Source: Actinospica robiniae DSM 44927 (GTDB lineage Bacteria; Actinomycetota; Actinomycetes; Streptomycetales; Catenulisporaceae). Taken from it: DNA of 64,000 bases. The notes beneath the pieces are model-generated. The model ran no database searches. It was given only the letters and a program-made list of their open reading frames with translations, and was not told the origin of the DNA. The position numbers and the translations under genes are program-made. Shown here in pieces: positions 9,460-18,478 of the stretch (positions within the stretch are counted from its first letter, which is position 1; each line of letters begins with the position of its first letter). The DNA lies in NCBI RefSeq assembly GCF_000504285.1, contig NZ_KI632511.1:8290154-8354153 (forward strand). Direction: 5' to 3'.

Positions 9460-11856
9460 ATGTCGATCACCTACATCGGAGTGCGCCACCACTCGCCCGC
9501 CTGCGCACGCCTGGTCGCGCGCACGATCGCGCGGCTGCGTCCGGCGTACGTGCTGGTCGAGGGCCCAGCCGACATGAACGAGCGGATCAGCGAGCTGTAT
9601 CTGCGCCACCGCCTGCCGATCGCGGTTTTCAGCAGCGGGCCGGGCTTCGCGTCGTACGCCCCGTTCTGCGCGTACTCGCCGGAATGGGCGGCGCTGACGG
9701 CGGCCCGCACGGCGAAGTCGGTGCCGCTGTTCATCGACCTGCCTGCCTGGCACCCGGCGTTCCGCGACCGCTCGAACCGCTACGCGGACGCCGAGCTGCA
9801 TTATGCGGCGGCGATGGAGCGGCTGTGCCGGGAGCTGCGCGCGTCGAGCGTCGACGAGCTCTGGGACCGGATGTTCGAGGTCGAGGACGGCGACGGCCTG
9901 GCCGAGCGGCTGACGGCGTACTTCGACCTGCTGCGCGGCGACCTGGACGCGAGCGAGGGCGACGCCGAGCGCGAGCGGTACATGGCGCGCTGGATCCGCG
10001 CGGCGGCGGCGCAGGCCGGCGACGCACCGGTGGTCGTCGTGACGGGCGGCTTCCACACCGCCGCGCTGCGGCGCCTCGTGGACCAGGGCGCTGATGTCGA
10101 GGGTGCGAGGCGCGAAGATGACAGGCCCGGCGCCCCGCGAGGGGACGGGGCTGGGACGGCAGCCGACAACGCGGCCTGGCCCGACGTGCCTTCGCCGGAG
10201 GACGGGGCGCGCGTGTCCAGCTACCTGGTGCCTTATTCCTTCCGGCGGCTAGATGCCTTTACCGGCTACCAGTCCGGCATGCCTTCGCCCGAGTACTACC
10301 AGCTGCTCTGGGAGCACGGGGCTCGGCGGGCGGCGGATGAGGTGGTCAAGGCCGTCGCGCAGCGGCTTCGGCAGCGGGGGTTGGCGGCTTCGACCGCGCA
10401 CCTCATCGCGGCGGGGGCTCAGGCTTCGGGGCTGGCTCGGCTGCGCGGGAGCCGGGTGCCGACGCGGGTCGACCTGCTCGACGGGCTGGTCAGCGCACTG
10501 GTCTCGGAGGACCTCGGGCAGCCGGTGCCTTGGGGGCGGGGCGGGGGACTGACGCCGGGGTCGCATCCGGTCGTGGTCGAGATGGTCGCGGCGATCAGCG
10601 GGGCGCGGGTGGGGCGCCTGCACGCGAAGACTCCGGCGCCGCCGCTCGTCCACGACGCTCTCGCGCAGCTCGAACGGCTCGGTCTCGACGACTGCTCCGG
10701 CGAACTCGAGCTCGACCTCTGCGACGCCACCGGGCTCGCGCGCAGCAGCGTTCTGCATCAGCTGCGGGTGCTCGGCGTGCCGGGGGCCGAGCGGGAGGCG
10801 GGGCCGGCGGACGGGCTTGATCCGGCTTCGCGGGAACGGTGGCGGATCGGGTGGGGGGAGCGGCGGCTGGTCGCGCTCATCGAGGCCGGGGCGCACGGGG
10901 CGACCTTGGCGCAGGCGGCGGCCTCGGCGCTCAAGGAGCGGGTCTCCGGGGTGGGCGGCGTCGACGTGCTGCCGCTGCTCTCCGGCACGCTCTTCGACAC
11001 CGTGCTGTGCGGCCTTCCGGCCGATGCCGATCAGATCCTGGCGCTGATCGCCGACGTGCTTGCTGACACCGCTTCAGCGGGCGGTGCTGATCTCGGGCCG
11101 CTCGGCTCGGTGCTTTCGGCATCGCTTGGGTTGTGGCGGCATGACCGGGTCTTCCGGATCGCGCGCAGTCCGAGCCTGACGCACGTCATCGCGGCCGCGG
11201 CCGAGCGCTTGCTGCGGCTCGCGCATGCGGTCACTGGGCCGGACACAGCGGCGGATCCGCATCGGTCGACGGCGCTAGCGGCGCTGCGCGACGCGGTTCG
11301 GCACGCGGAGCCGGTGCTGACGGTGGACCGGGCCGAGGTCACCGCCGCCGCAGCGCGGATCGCGAGTGATCAGCAGGCGCCGCCGGACCTGCGCGGCGCC
11401 GCACTGGGCCTCGGCTGGAGCCTCGGCGTCGGAGGTGGCGTCGTCGGCGTCGGCGGCGCAGTGGTGGCCGTGCCGCCGGGGATCGGGGTGCGGCGGATCG
11501 GGGACTGGCTGGCCGGGCTGTTCGCGCTCGCGCGCGAGGAGGCATCGAGCGCTGAGATGATCGGTCTGCTCGACGGCGTGGTGGGCGCCATGACCGAGGA
11601 CGAATTCCTCGGCGCCCTGCCCGCGCTGCGGATGGCCTTCGCCTACTTCCCGCCGCGGGAGAAGGAGGCCGTGGCGCGGAGCCTTCTCGACCGCCGCGGC
11701 CTGCGCGGGGACGCGCGCGGGCTGCTTCGGGTCTCCGTCTCGCCCGCGAACGGCATGGAGGCCAGGAGCCGGGAACGGACCGCCCTCGCCGAGCTGGTCG
11801 AGCACGGGCTGCTCTCAACGGAAGCGGAGCAGCTGGTGAAGGGCGTGCGGATATGA
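9460..11856 (+). CDS. DUF5682 family protein, locus 1
   Basis: This 798-residue cytoplasmic protein opens with YIGVRHHSPACARL and VLVEGPADM, matching DUF5682. A paralogue lies at 56623-59013. Conserved positions between the two are RHH...(A/S)CAR or SARA, an (V/I)EGP glutamate, an RExxM motif (R171-E172-M175 here) and GxxH (G196-H199). This set resembles the TraB/TIKI/ChaN/EreA fold, suggesting a metal-dependent hydrolase or esterase-like core in the first 250 residues; that is inference. The C-terminal 500 residues are helical and of unknown fold. Around residues 207-235 there is a low-complexity insert. Its last bases overlap the next gene (ATGA). Confidence 0.8.
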   Translation: MSITYIGVRHHSPACARLVARTIARLRPAYVLVEGPADMNERISELYLRHRLPIAVFSSGPGFASYAPFCAYSPEWAALTAARTAKSVPLFIDLPAWHPAFRDRSNRYADAELHYAAAMERLCRELRASSVDELWDRMFEVEDGDGLAERLTAYFDLLRGDLDASEGDAERERYMARWIRAAAAQAGDAPVVVVTGGFHTAALRRLVDQGADVEGARREDDRPGAPRGDGAGTAADNAAWPDVPSPEDGARVSSYLVPYSFRRLDAFTGYQSGMPSPEYYQLLWEHGARRAADEVVKAVAQRLRQRGLAASTAHLIAAGAQASGLARLRGSRVPTRVDLLDGLVSALVSEDLGQPVPWGRGGGLTPGSHPVVVEMVAAISGARVGRLHAKTPAPPLVHDALAQLERLGLDDCSGELELDLCDATGLARSSVLHQLRVLGVPGAEREAGPADGLDPASRERWRIGWGERRLVALIEAGAHGATLAQAAASALKERVSGVGGVDVLPLLSGTLFDTVLCGLPADADQILALIADVLADTASAGGADLGPLGSVLSASLGLWRHDRVFRIARSPSLTHVIAAAAERLLRLAHAVTGPDTAADPHRSTALAALRDAVRHAEPVLTVDRAEVTAAAARIASDQQAPPDLRGAALGLGWSLGVGGGVVGVGGAVVAVPPGIGVRRIGDWLAGLFALAREEASSAEMIGLLDGVVGAMTEDEFLGALPALRMAFAYFPPREKEAVARSLLDRRGLRGDARGLLRVSVSPANGMEARSRERTALAELVEHGLLSTEAEQLVKGVRI

Positions 11857-13055
11857 GTCGTGCGGACGTGCGTGCGGACATGGGCAAGGGCGCGGGCCGG
11901 ATCGACCCGGATCTGGAGCGGTGGCGGCTGATCCTGGGCGCGGCGGTACAGCAGACGCTGCCTATCGACGATGCCGCGAACGGTGTGGCATGCCGGCAGG
12001 ACGCCGCACTCGACTGGCTTTACGGCCGAGACGAGGACCTGCGGCGGCGCGGCATCCGCCCTTCGACGCCGGGCGGGGGTAGCGGCGAGGACCGGCGCGG
12101 GGGCAGCGAGGCTTCCGCGCTCACGGTGGTGGACTGGCTCGACGAGATCCACCAGCTCTTTCCGCGCGACACCGTCGAACGGCTCGAACGCGACGCGGTC
12201 GACCAGTACGGCATCGAGGAGATCCTCACCGATCCGGAGCTGCTGAGCCGGATCGAGCCGAGCGCCACGCTGCTGCGCGCCGTGCTGCGTACCAAGCATC
12301 TGATGAACCCGCAGGTGCTCGCCCTCGCCCGGCGGATCGTCGAGCGGGTCGTGCGCGATCTGATGGAGCGGCTGCAGCCGCAGCTGCGTGCGGCCTTCCA
12401 CGGCAGCCGGGTGGCCCGGCCCAGCCGGGTCAGGCTGGCGCGGGACTTCGACTTCCACGGCACCGTGCGCGCGAACCTGGCGCACTACCAGCCGGAGGAA
12501 CGCAGGCTCCTGATCGAGCAGCCGCGCTTCCATTCGCGGGCCCGGCGGCATCTCGAGACCTGGCAGCTGATCCTGCTCGTCGACCAGTCCGGGTCGATGG
12601 CCGCTTCGGTGATCCACAGCGCCGTCACCGCGGCCTGCCTGTGGAGCCTGCCCGGGCTCAAGACGCACCTGGTCGCGTTCGACACCAGCGTGGTCGATCT
12701 GACCGCGGACGTCGCGGACCCGGTCGAGCTGCTGATGAAGGCGCAGCTCGGCGGTGGGACGAACGTGGCCAAGGCGGTGGCTTACGCCGCGCAACTCGTG
12801 GAGAACCCTCGCCGCGCGATCGTGGCGGTGATCTCGGACTTCTACGAGGGCGGGGACAGCTCACGACTGGTGGGCGAGGTGCGGTCGCTGGTGCAGCAGG
12901 GCTCCGTCGTGCTCGGGCTGGCCGCGCTCGACGAGGAGGCGCTGCCGGCCTACGACCGGGCCATGGCGCAGCGGCTGGCGAACGTGGGAGCGCATGTGGG
13001 GGCGATGACGCCGGGGCAGTTGGCGGAGTTCGTGGCGGAGAGGCTGGGGCGATGA
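11853..13055 (+). CDS. VWA-domain protein (MoxR partner), locus 1
   Basis: The N-terminal half of this 400-residue protein is helical, with FPRDTVERLERDAVDQYGIEEI. The C-terminal half is a von Willebrand A domain with a complete MIDAS start, LLVDQSGSMAAS (DxSGS at 244-248), a second loop Thr in QLGGGTNVAKAVAYA, and an Asp in VISDFYEGGD. These features match the VWA protein at 55460-56623. VWA subunits of MoxR pairs bind a divalent metal and dock client proteins. No signal peptide or TM helix is seen, so it acts in the cytoplasm. It overlaps the upstream gene by ATGA, and its own stop overlaps the SWIM gene start. Confidence 0.9.
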   Translation: MSRADVRADMGKGAGRIDPDLERWRLILGAAVQQTLPIDDAANGVACRQDAALDWLYGRDEDLRRRGIRPSTPGGGSGEDRRGGSEASALTVVDWLDEIHQLFPRDTVERLERDAVDQYGIEEILTDPELLSRIEPSATLLRAVLRTKHLMNPQVLALARRIVERVVRDLMERLQPQLRAAFHGSRVARPSRVRLARDFDFHGTVRANLAHYQPEERRLLIEQPRFHSRARRHLETWQLILLVDQSGSMAASVIHSAVTAACLWSLPGLKTHLVAFDTSVVDLTADVADPVELLMKAQLGGGTNVAKAVAYAAQLVENPRRAIVAVISDFYEGGDSSRLVGEVRSLVQQGSVVLGLAALDEEALPAYDRAMAQRLANVGAHVGAMTPGQLAEFVAERLGR

Positions 13056-15085
13056 GCGGCGAGGCCGGCTCGGCGGCGACGGTCCGCGGCGATCTGCTGG
13101 CGCTGAACGAGGACGCGTTGACCGCCCTCGGTAACAGAGGCCTGGTCAAGCGTGCGGTCAAGGAGCTCGCCGGCGGCCTCGGCGCCTCCATCGGCGTCTC
13201 GGCTGACGGCGCGGTGGAGGCCTCGTATCCCGACGGGGTCACCACCGTCCTTCCGGCCGCGGCGGCGCTCGCCGAGGCGGCGTGCAGCTGTGCCGCTCCC
13301 GGGCTCTGCCGACACCGTGTCGGGCTCGTGCTGGCCTACCAAGAGTGGCACGGTGGTTCGGGCCCGAGCGAGAAGGGCACGGCAGAGTCGCAGGGCACGT
13401 TGTCGTCGCCGGCAGACATCGACGACGTGACGCTCGGGCGTGTCCTCGGCGCGCGGTCTTTGGAGACCGCGCGCCGACAGTTGGCCAAGGGGTTCGACGT
13501 GGTCGTACACAGGGCCGTCGGCGCGTCGCCCGCCCGGGTCGAGCTTCCCACCTGCACGGTCACCTTCCTCGTGCCGGACGATCCTTCGTATGCGACGACG
13601 GATGCCGCGCAGGCGCATCGGGCCGAGGCGGTCGTGCTCGCGGTTTGGGGCTACCGGGCTTCGATCGAGGCGCACGGCGACGCCGAGGCGGTGCCCGCCG
13701 CCGGCGGTGTGCGGGTACATCTCGGTGCTTCGGCCACCGAGACGGCCGAGATCGACCTCAGTGCGCTCGCAGCGGCCGCCGAAGTCGTCGACACTCTTCT
13801 GCTCGACGGCACCGCGAACGCGGGCCCGTTGTTGCGTGGGAACGTCCGGCATCTGGCGAGGGAACTGGATGCGGCTTCGATGCTGTGGCCTGCGGCGGTG
13901 CTGGAGGACCTGGCCGATCAGGCCGACTGGTACGCCGAACGCAGCGCACGGCACGAGATGCGTCGCACCGCGGACCTCATCAGTGAGTTTCACGCGCGCC
14001 ACCGTGCGGCCGCGCGGACGCCGGCGTCCGCGCGCGCCATCCTCGGCACGGCCGAGCCGCGCAGCACGCCGCTCAAGCGCGTCCGGCTGGTCGGGCTCGG
14101 CTGCCGGATAGCCGGGGGAGCGGGTTTCCGCACGGCCGAGCTGTTCTTCGCGCATCCGCTCGACGGCACAGTGCTCGTGCTGCGCCGGACCTGGCCGGTG
14201 GACGAGGAGAAGGCGCCGACGATCGCGCAGCTGCGCAGCCGTCGTGTCGCGGGTTCGACGCTGCACCACCTCGCCGCCGCCAACCTCGTCTCCGAGGTGG
14301 CCAGCCGCAGCGCCAGCCGGGTCATCGACCTCAACTCGCAGAGTATTGCGAAGACGGCCGTGATGCCGGTCGGCAACGCGTGGCGGGCGCTGCCGGAATC
14401 GCTGGTCATCCGCGATTTCAATGCCCTGCTCGCCAGGCTGGCCCGGCGCGGCCCGCGTCTGCTGTGCCCGCGCGTGGCCGCGGAGGACGTGTTCGTGCTC
14501 GCGGTGCGCAACGTTGAAGGGCTCAGATACGACCCGGCGGAGCAGCGTCTCGAGGCCTTCGTCGTGGACGAGCACGGCACGGAGGCGACCATCGCCGCGG
14601 ACTACAGCGCCTACAGCGAGCATGCGCTGAACGCGGTGGGGCAAGCGCTGTCCGGGGGTGAGGTGAGCTGCCTGGTCAGCGGGACGGTGACGGTCCAGTC
14701 GGGCCGTATCCATCTCAGGCCCCTGGCGATCTGGCGAGGCGCGGACACGCCGCTCGTGGTGCCGGATCTGGCGGAGACGGGTGGGCGCGGCCGGGTGCCG
14801 GGCGGGGTCGCGCGGACCCGGGGGAAACGTCCGCTCGCGGCGGCTCTCGACTTGCTCGACGACGCGGCCGATCTGCTCGTCGAGCACGCGCATCGCGGCG
14901 TCGGCATGCTCGCGCACGCGGCCGCCGACCGCGTGCACCGGCTCGCGCACGACCTCGGTCGGCACGGTTTGAGCGCGGTCTCCGCGCTCCTCGACGTTTA
15001 CGCGGCCACCCTCGTCACCGAGGACCGCCCGGCACGCGCCCGCGCCTGGGTCGACTGCCTTCTCGCGGTCGAGTCCTGCCGATGA
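13052..15085 (+). CDS. SWIM zinc-finger protein, locus 1
   Basis: This 677-residue protein carries a SWIM zinc finger near the N-terminus (CSCAAPGLCRH: C78, C80, C86, H88). SWIM fingers bind nucleic acid or protein and occur with MoxR/VWA modules and SNF2 helicases. The rest has no motif I recognise; it is alternating alpha/beta with many charged loops. Length is greater than the SWIM protein of locus 2 (486 residues), and apart from the finger the two show no obvious alignment by eye. The start is the ATG that overlaps the VWA stop. It is the last gene of the locus, and a long inverted-repeat element begins 45 bases after its stop. Confidence 0.85.
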   Translation: MSGEAGSAATVRGDLLALNEDALTALGNRGLVKRAVKELAGGLGASIGVSADGAVEASYPDGVTTVLPAAAALAEAACSCAAPGLCRHRVGLVLAYQEWHGGSGPSEKGTAESQGTLSSPADIDDVTLGRVLGARSLETARRQLAKGFDVVVHRAVGASPARVELPTCTVTFLVPDDPSYATTDAAQAHRAEAVVLAVWGYRASIEAHGDAEAVPAAGGVRVHLGASATETAEIDLSALAAAAEVVDTLLLDGTANAGPLLRGNVRHLARELDAASMLWPAAVLEDLADQADWYAERSARHEMRRTADLISEFHARHRAAARTPASARAILGTAEPRSTPLKRVRLVGLGCRIAGGAGFRTAELFFAHPLDGTVLVLRRTWPVDEEKAPTIAQLRSRRVAGSTLHHLAAANLVSEVASRSASRVIDLNSQSIAKTAVMPVGNAWRALPESLVIRDFNALLARLARRGPRLLCPRVAAEDVFVLAVRNVEGLRYDPAEQRLEAFVVDEHGTEATIAADYSAYSEHALNAVGQALSGGEVSCLVSGTVTVQSGRIHLRPLAIWRGADTPLVVPDLAETGGRGRVPGGVARTRGKRPLAAALDLLDDAADLLVEHAHRGVGMLAHAAADRVHRLAHDLGRHGLSAVSALLDVYAATLVTEDRPARARAWVDCLLAVESCR

Positions 15086-15130
15086 CGCCGCTACGGAGAA
15101 AGCACACGCAGGACACGCTTAACGCGAGCT

Positions 15131-15533
15131 GATGATCGGCTGAGTGTTGGTTGGGGGTGGTGGTTTGCCGGGTCGTGGTGGGCGTGGTGGTCGTGGGCGG
15201 CCGCTTCGCGTCGCCCACGGTTCTTCTGTCCACCCGCCCACCCGTTGCGTTGGTGGGGTGGGCTGGAGTTTCAAGATCTCGCCTCCGGCGCGGGCCCTCC
15301 CTCGGAGAGAGTGCCGGGTTTGGGTGGGTGCTGTCGTTGGGAGGGCGGGCTGGGGTTGGGGGTGGTGGGGTTGCGGGGGTGGGTTCTCTCCTCGGCCGGT
15401 CCCCGGAGGCAATCAGGAACCTGTCGGGAGGTCAAGCGGCGGCGATTCTCCCTGGTGGTGGATTTTGCGTCGCGCCGCTTGACCTCCCGGCAGAACCCTG
15501 ACCGGGCTTCGCCTGCCCGACCGAGGAGAGAGC
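15131..15533 (+). repeat. Left arm of long inverted-repeat element 1, ending in a large hairpin
   Basis: The arm begins GATGATCGGCTGAGTGTT and is shared with 37083-37470 and, in inverse orientation, with 39300-39676 and 20047-20426. It holds a conserved stretch with CCCACCCGTTGCGT and CCCTCGGAGAGAG, then a roughly 150-bp hairpin (15383-15533). Several overlapping open frames exist here in all directions, but they are low-complexity Gly/Arg/Val and I regard them as non-coding. Confidence 0.8.
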
Positions 15534-16205
15534 CCACCCCCTGAGGGTCCGGTGCGAGCTGCGCTCGGGCCCGGGTCCCGGCCGGTGGCCCGGTCGCGCT
15601 CGATCCGGAAGAATCCTGCATCACCGTGATCCGGCCATCCCGGCTCTCGATCCGCGCGAAGGCGTCGGTGTTCCGGTCATGCCTGCGGTGGAATTCTGCA
15701 TCGCCCCGGTCGGATCCACCCGGTGCTCACGTACTGCACAGCATCGCGTGGCCCGGCCGCAACCCGAGGGGAAATCCTGCACCGCTTTCGGCCACACCCA
15801 TGACCTCATCTGCACAGCCATCCCGTCCACCGCCCCTCCCGTCACACGTCCCGATCCCCCGTACTCTTCCATGCTAGACGCCACCACCGACAAAAGCCGT
15901 GTACCTGACTTTTATTGGATAGGGAAGATTCCAGAGATTTCCGGGGAACTCGGGCGTGCTCCCCGGCGTTGAAGGTTCAGAGAAGAAAACAGCGGCTCAG
16001 AACGGCGATGCCAGATCCGACATCAGGCGTGGCCGGACCACCGGTCCCTTCGCATGGATTGGGAATGGTCGGATCAAGGTGATGCAAGATCGTGCATCGA
16101 GCGCGGCCGGGCCGCGGGACGGGACTCAGCCCGAGCGCAGCTCGCACTGGTCCCTCAGGGGGTGGGCTCTCTCCTCGGTCGGGCAGGCGAAGCCCGATCA
16201 GGGTT
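15534..16205. repeat. Core of element 1: derivative lacking the HNH gene
   Basis: This gene-free stretch matches the two flanks of the HNH gene in the intact element at 37.1-39.7 kb, but lacks the gene itself. It starts with the inner inverted repeat (CCCACCCCCTGAGGG.....GAGCTGCGCTCGGGCC), contains the block CTAGACGCCACCACCGACAAAAG (15864-15900) that lies upstream of the HNH start in the intact copy, and closes with the mirror of the inner repeat (16120-16205). Copies of a GAATTCTGCATC / AATCCTGCA motif are scattered through it. I see no plausible gene. Confidence 0.7.
16196..16205 (+). repeat. 10-bp direct repeat (target duplication), left copy
   Basis: GATCAGGGTT lies immediately before the first base of IS copy 1 and is repeated exactly at 20047-20056, immediately after IS copy 2. 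IS4-family elements typically duplicate 9-12 bp. The pair therefore marks insertion of the whole 16206-20046 segment as one unit. Confidence 0.8.
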
Positions 16206-16276
16206 CAATGCCACGTAGCCTGGGTTGATCATGTGTGTGGCCTGGGTGTTGGGGGGTGGTGTCGTAGTCTGGGTTC

Positions 16277-17528
16277 GTGTCGGTGGATAGCGCGGATCGC
16301 GGGCGTGTGGTGATGGATCAGGTTTCTCTCGGGGTGCTGGTCGAGGCGGTGCCGCGGTTCAAGGTGGATCAGGCCTTGAACGACGAGAAGATCAGGGCTT
16401 TGCGTTCGGATGGGAAGCTGCCGCCGCATGTGACGGCGTATCTGACGATGGCGATGGCGCTGTTCGCGCAGGATGCCGCGGAGGAGGTCGCCACGAGGGT
16501 GACCGGGTCGCTCGACGCGTTCGGGGTGTGGGACGCGTCCTGGGGCGTGCCGACCTCCTCCGGGATCACGCAGGCGCGTAAACGGTTGGGCCGTGATGTG
16601 CTGCGGCGGGTGTTCGGGTACTGTGCCGAGCCGGTCGCGGTTCAGGATGAGACCCGGGGCGCGTTCGCGTGCGGGTTGCGGGTGATGGCGATCGACGGGT
16701 TCGCGATGGACGTGCCCGACACGCCGGGCAACGTCGCGGAGTTCGGGTACTCCACGACCGGGGGCAATCCGTCGGCGTTCCCGAAGGTGCGGGTGGTCGG
16801 GATCACCGAGTGCGCCAGCCACTGCTTCGTCGACGCGCGTATCGGTCCGTACGACCACCGGGGAGCAGAGTCTGGCCGCGCCGCTGCTCGCGCGTCTGGA
16901 CCGGTCTTGGCTGCTCACGGCGGACCGCGGGTTCTACAGCTTCCCGGCCTTCTCGGACGCGGCCGAGACCGGGGCCGGGCTGCTGTGGCGGGTCAAGGCC
17001 GACCTGCGCCTGCCACCCCTGCGGGTACTCGAGGACGGCACGTACGTGTCCGTGGTGATCGACCGCGAGATCCGCGGCGCACGGCGCGAGGCGATCGTGC
17101 GGGCCGCCGAAGCCGGAGAAGAGCTCGACCCGCACCAGGCCCGCCGGGTACGGGTGCTCCAGTACGACGTGCCCGACCGCGCCGGGCCCGCCGGCACGGA
17201 ACTCATCTGCCTGATCACGAACCTGCTCGACCCGCAGAGCGCGCCGGCCGAGACCCTCGCGTACTGCTACCACCAGCGGTGGGAACAGGAGAGCGCGCAC
17301 GACCAGCTCGAGACCGACCTGCGCGGCTCCGGGCGCGTCCTACGCTCGAAGCTACCCGACCTGGTCTACCAGGAGGTGTGGGCCTACCTCCTGGTCCACT
17401 ACGCGATCAACGCGCTGATCTGCCGGGCCGCGACCGGCGCGGACATCGACCCGGACCGCGTCTCCTTCGTCAAAGCCGTGCGCATCGCGCGCCGTACCGC
17501 CACCGGTACCGCGCGCTTTTCCCCCTGA
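16277..17528 (+). pseudogene. IS4-family transposase, broken by a 1-base frameshift
   Basis: Translation from GTG 16277 follows the intact transposase of copy 2 up to ARIGPY. There the sequence reads CCGTACGACCACC instead of CCGTACACCACC, an extra G near 16850 that throws the frame. The remaining two thirds, including the second Asp and the Glu of the DDE site, continue in another frame to the TGA at 17526-17528. Other changes are the loss of one codon near the N-terminus and Lys for Arg in NDE(K/R)IRAL. The product is probably inactive, unless programmed frameshifting occurs. The intact copy argues against that. Confidence 0.85.
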
Positions 17529-17771
17529 ACAGATGAAAGCCCCCGCCGCCCGCGCCGCCGCGCAACTGACCGCACCCGCCGCACTCAACCCGCCCCGTCG
17601 CGAACGCACCTACCCCCGCGCCGTCAAACGCATCCGACACAACCCACACCGGGTGAAAAAGGCCGCTGATACCGGCATACGGCACCCGAACCCGCCCACC
17701 ATCCGAATCTTCCGCACCAACCCACCCGCCACCAGCGGCCGAACAAGATCAACATAAGCTACGTGGCATTG
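17529..17771 (+). other. Non-coding 3' end of IS copy 1
   Basis: About 240 bases between the transposase stop and the right inverted repeat hold no credible gene. The small frames here are proline- and arginine-rich, and the same sequence is present in copy 2 (18479-18721). Confidence 0.5.
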
Positions 17772-18478
17772 GTTCCTGATCGGGCTTCGCCTGCCCGACC
17801 GAGGAGAGAGCACGCCCCCTGGGGAGGGGGTCTGAGCTGCGCTCGGGCCGAGTCCTGTCCCGTGGCCCGGTCGCGCTCAGTGCGGAAGGATTCTGCATCA
17901 CCCTGATCCGAACATCCGATTCTCGATCCGCGCGAAGGCGCCGATGCCCGGGTCGCGACTGATGTGAAATCCTGCACGGCCCTCGTGCGATCCACCCCGA
18001 TCGCAGATCTCGCGGCAGAATCCCGCAGGCCGGCCGTGTCCGATGCGGAAGGATTCTGCATCGCCCTGGTCGGATCCACCCGGTGCTCCCGTGATGCGCA
18101 CGGCCGCGTGGCCCGGTCGCATCCCGAGAGGAAATCCTGCACCGCTTTCGGCCACACCCCTGATGCCACATGCCCAGGCATCCCGTCACCCCCCGTCACA
18201 ACTCCCGATCCCCGTACGCTTCTATACTAGACGCCACTACTGACAAAAGTCGTGAATCCGGCTTTCATTCGATAAGCAATAATTCTGGAGATTTCCGGGC
18301 ACTCGGGCGAACTCCCCGGCGTTGAAGAAGTAGAAAAGAAAAGAGCGACCCGGAACGGCGATGCAGAATCCGACATCAAGCGCGACCGAGCCACCGCACC
18401 CGGCCTGAGCGCAGCTCAGACCCCTCCCCAGGGGGCGTGCTCTCTCCTCGGTCGGGCAGGCGAAGCCCGATCAGGAAC
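17772..18478. repeat. Passenger segment: second gene-less relative of the HNH element
   Basis: This 707-bp segment between the two IS copies is bounded by inverted arms (GTTCCTGATCGGGCTTCGCC... and its complement). It parallels 15491-16205: inner repeat with GAGCTGCGCTCGGGCC, several AGGATTCTGCATC motifs, the block CTAGACGCCACTACTGACAAAAG (18218-18254), and a closing inverted repeat. No gene is seen. It looks like a second deletion derivative of the DUF222/HNH element. Confidence 0.7.

Larger units (their letters stand above)
16206..17771 (+). mobile_element. IS4-family insertion sequence, copy 1 (transposase frameshifted)
   Basis: The ends are imperfect inverted repeats: CAATGCCACGTAGCCTGGGTTGATC on the left, and on the right the complement of CAATGCCACGTAGCTTATGTTGATC. 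Length is 1566 bp. It is nearly identical to copy 2 on the opposite strand; the visible differences are a 3-bp deletion near the transposase start, a 1-base insertion, and a few substitutions. Confidence 0.85.

Noticed and set aside
15144-15544. Several overlapping frames of 95-120 codons in the inverted-repeat arm
   Set aside because: They exist in several frames on both strands, are Gly/Val/Arg-biased and recur at 37.1, 39.5 and 20.2 kb only as a consequence of the repeat. None has a start context or domain.
16277-17528. Programmed frameshift in the left IS transposase
   Set aside because: The right copy encodes the same protein in one uninterrupted frame, and no slippery heptamer is seen at the shift point; a 1-base insertion mutation is simpler.
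17772-18478. Antibiotic-resistance or other cargo gene inside the composite transposon
   Set aside because: The passenger has only repeat-derived sequence; no frame shows a start context, domain or the normal codon bias.
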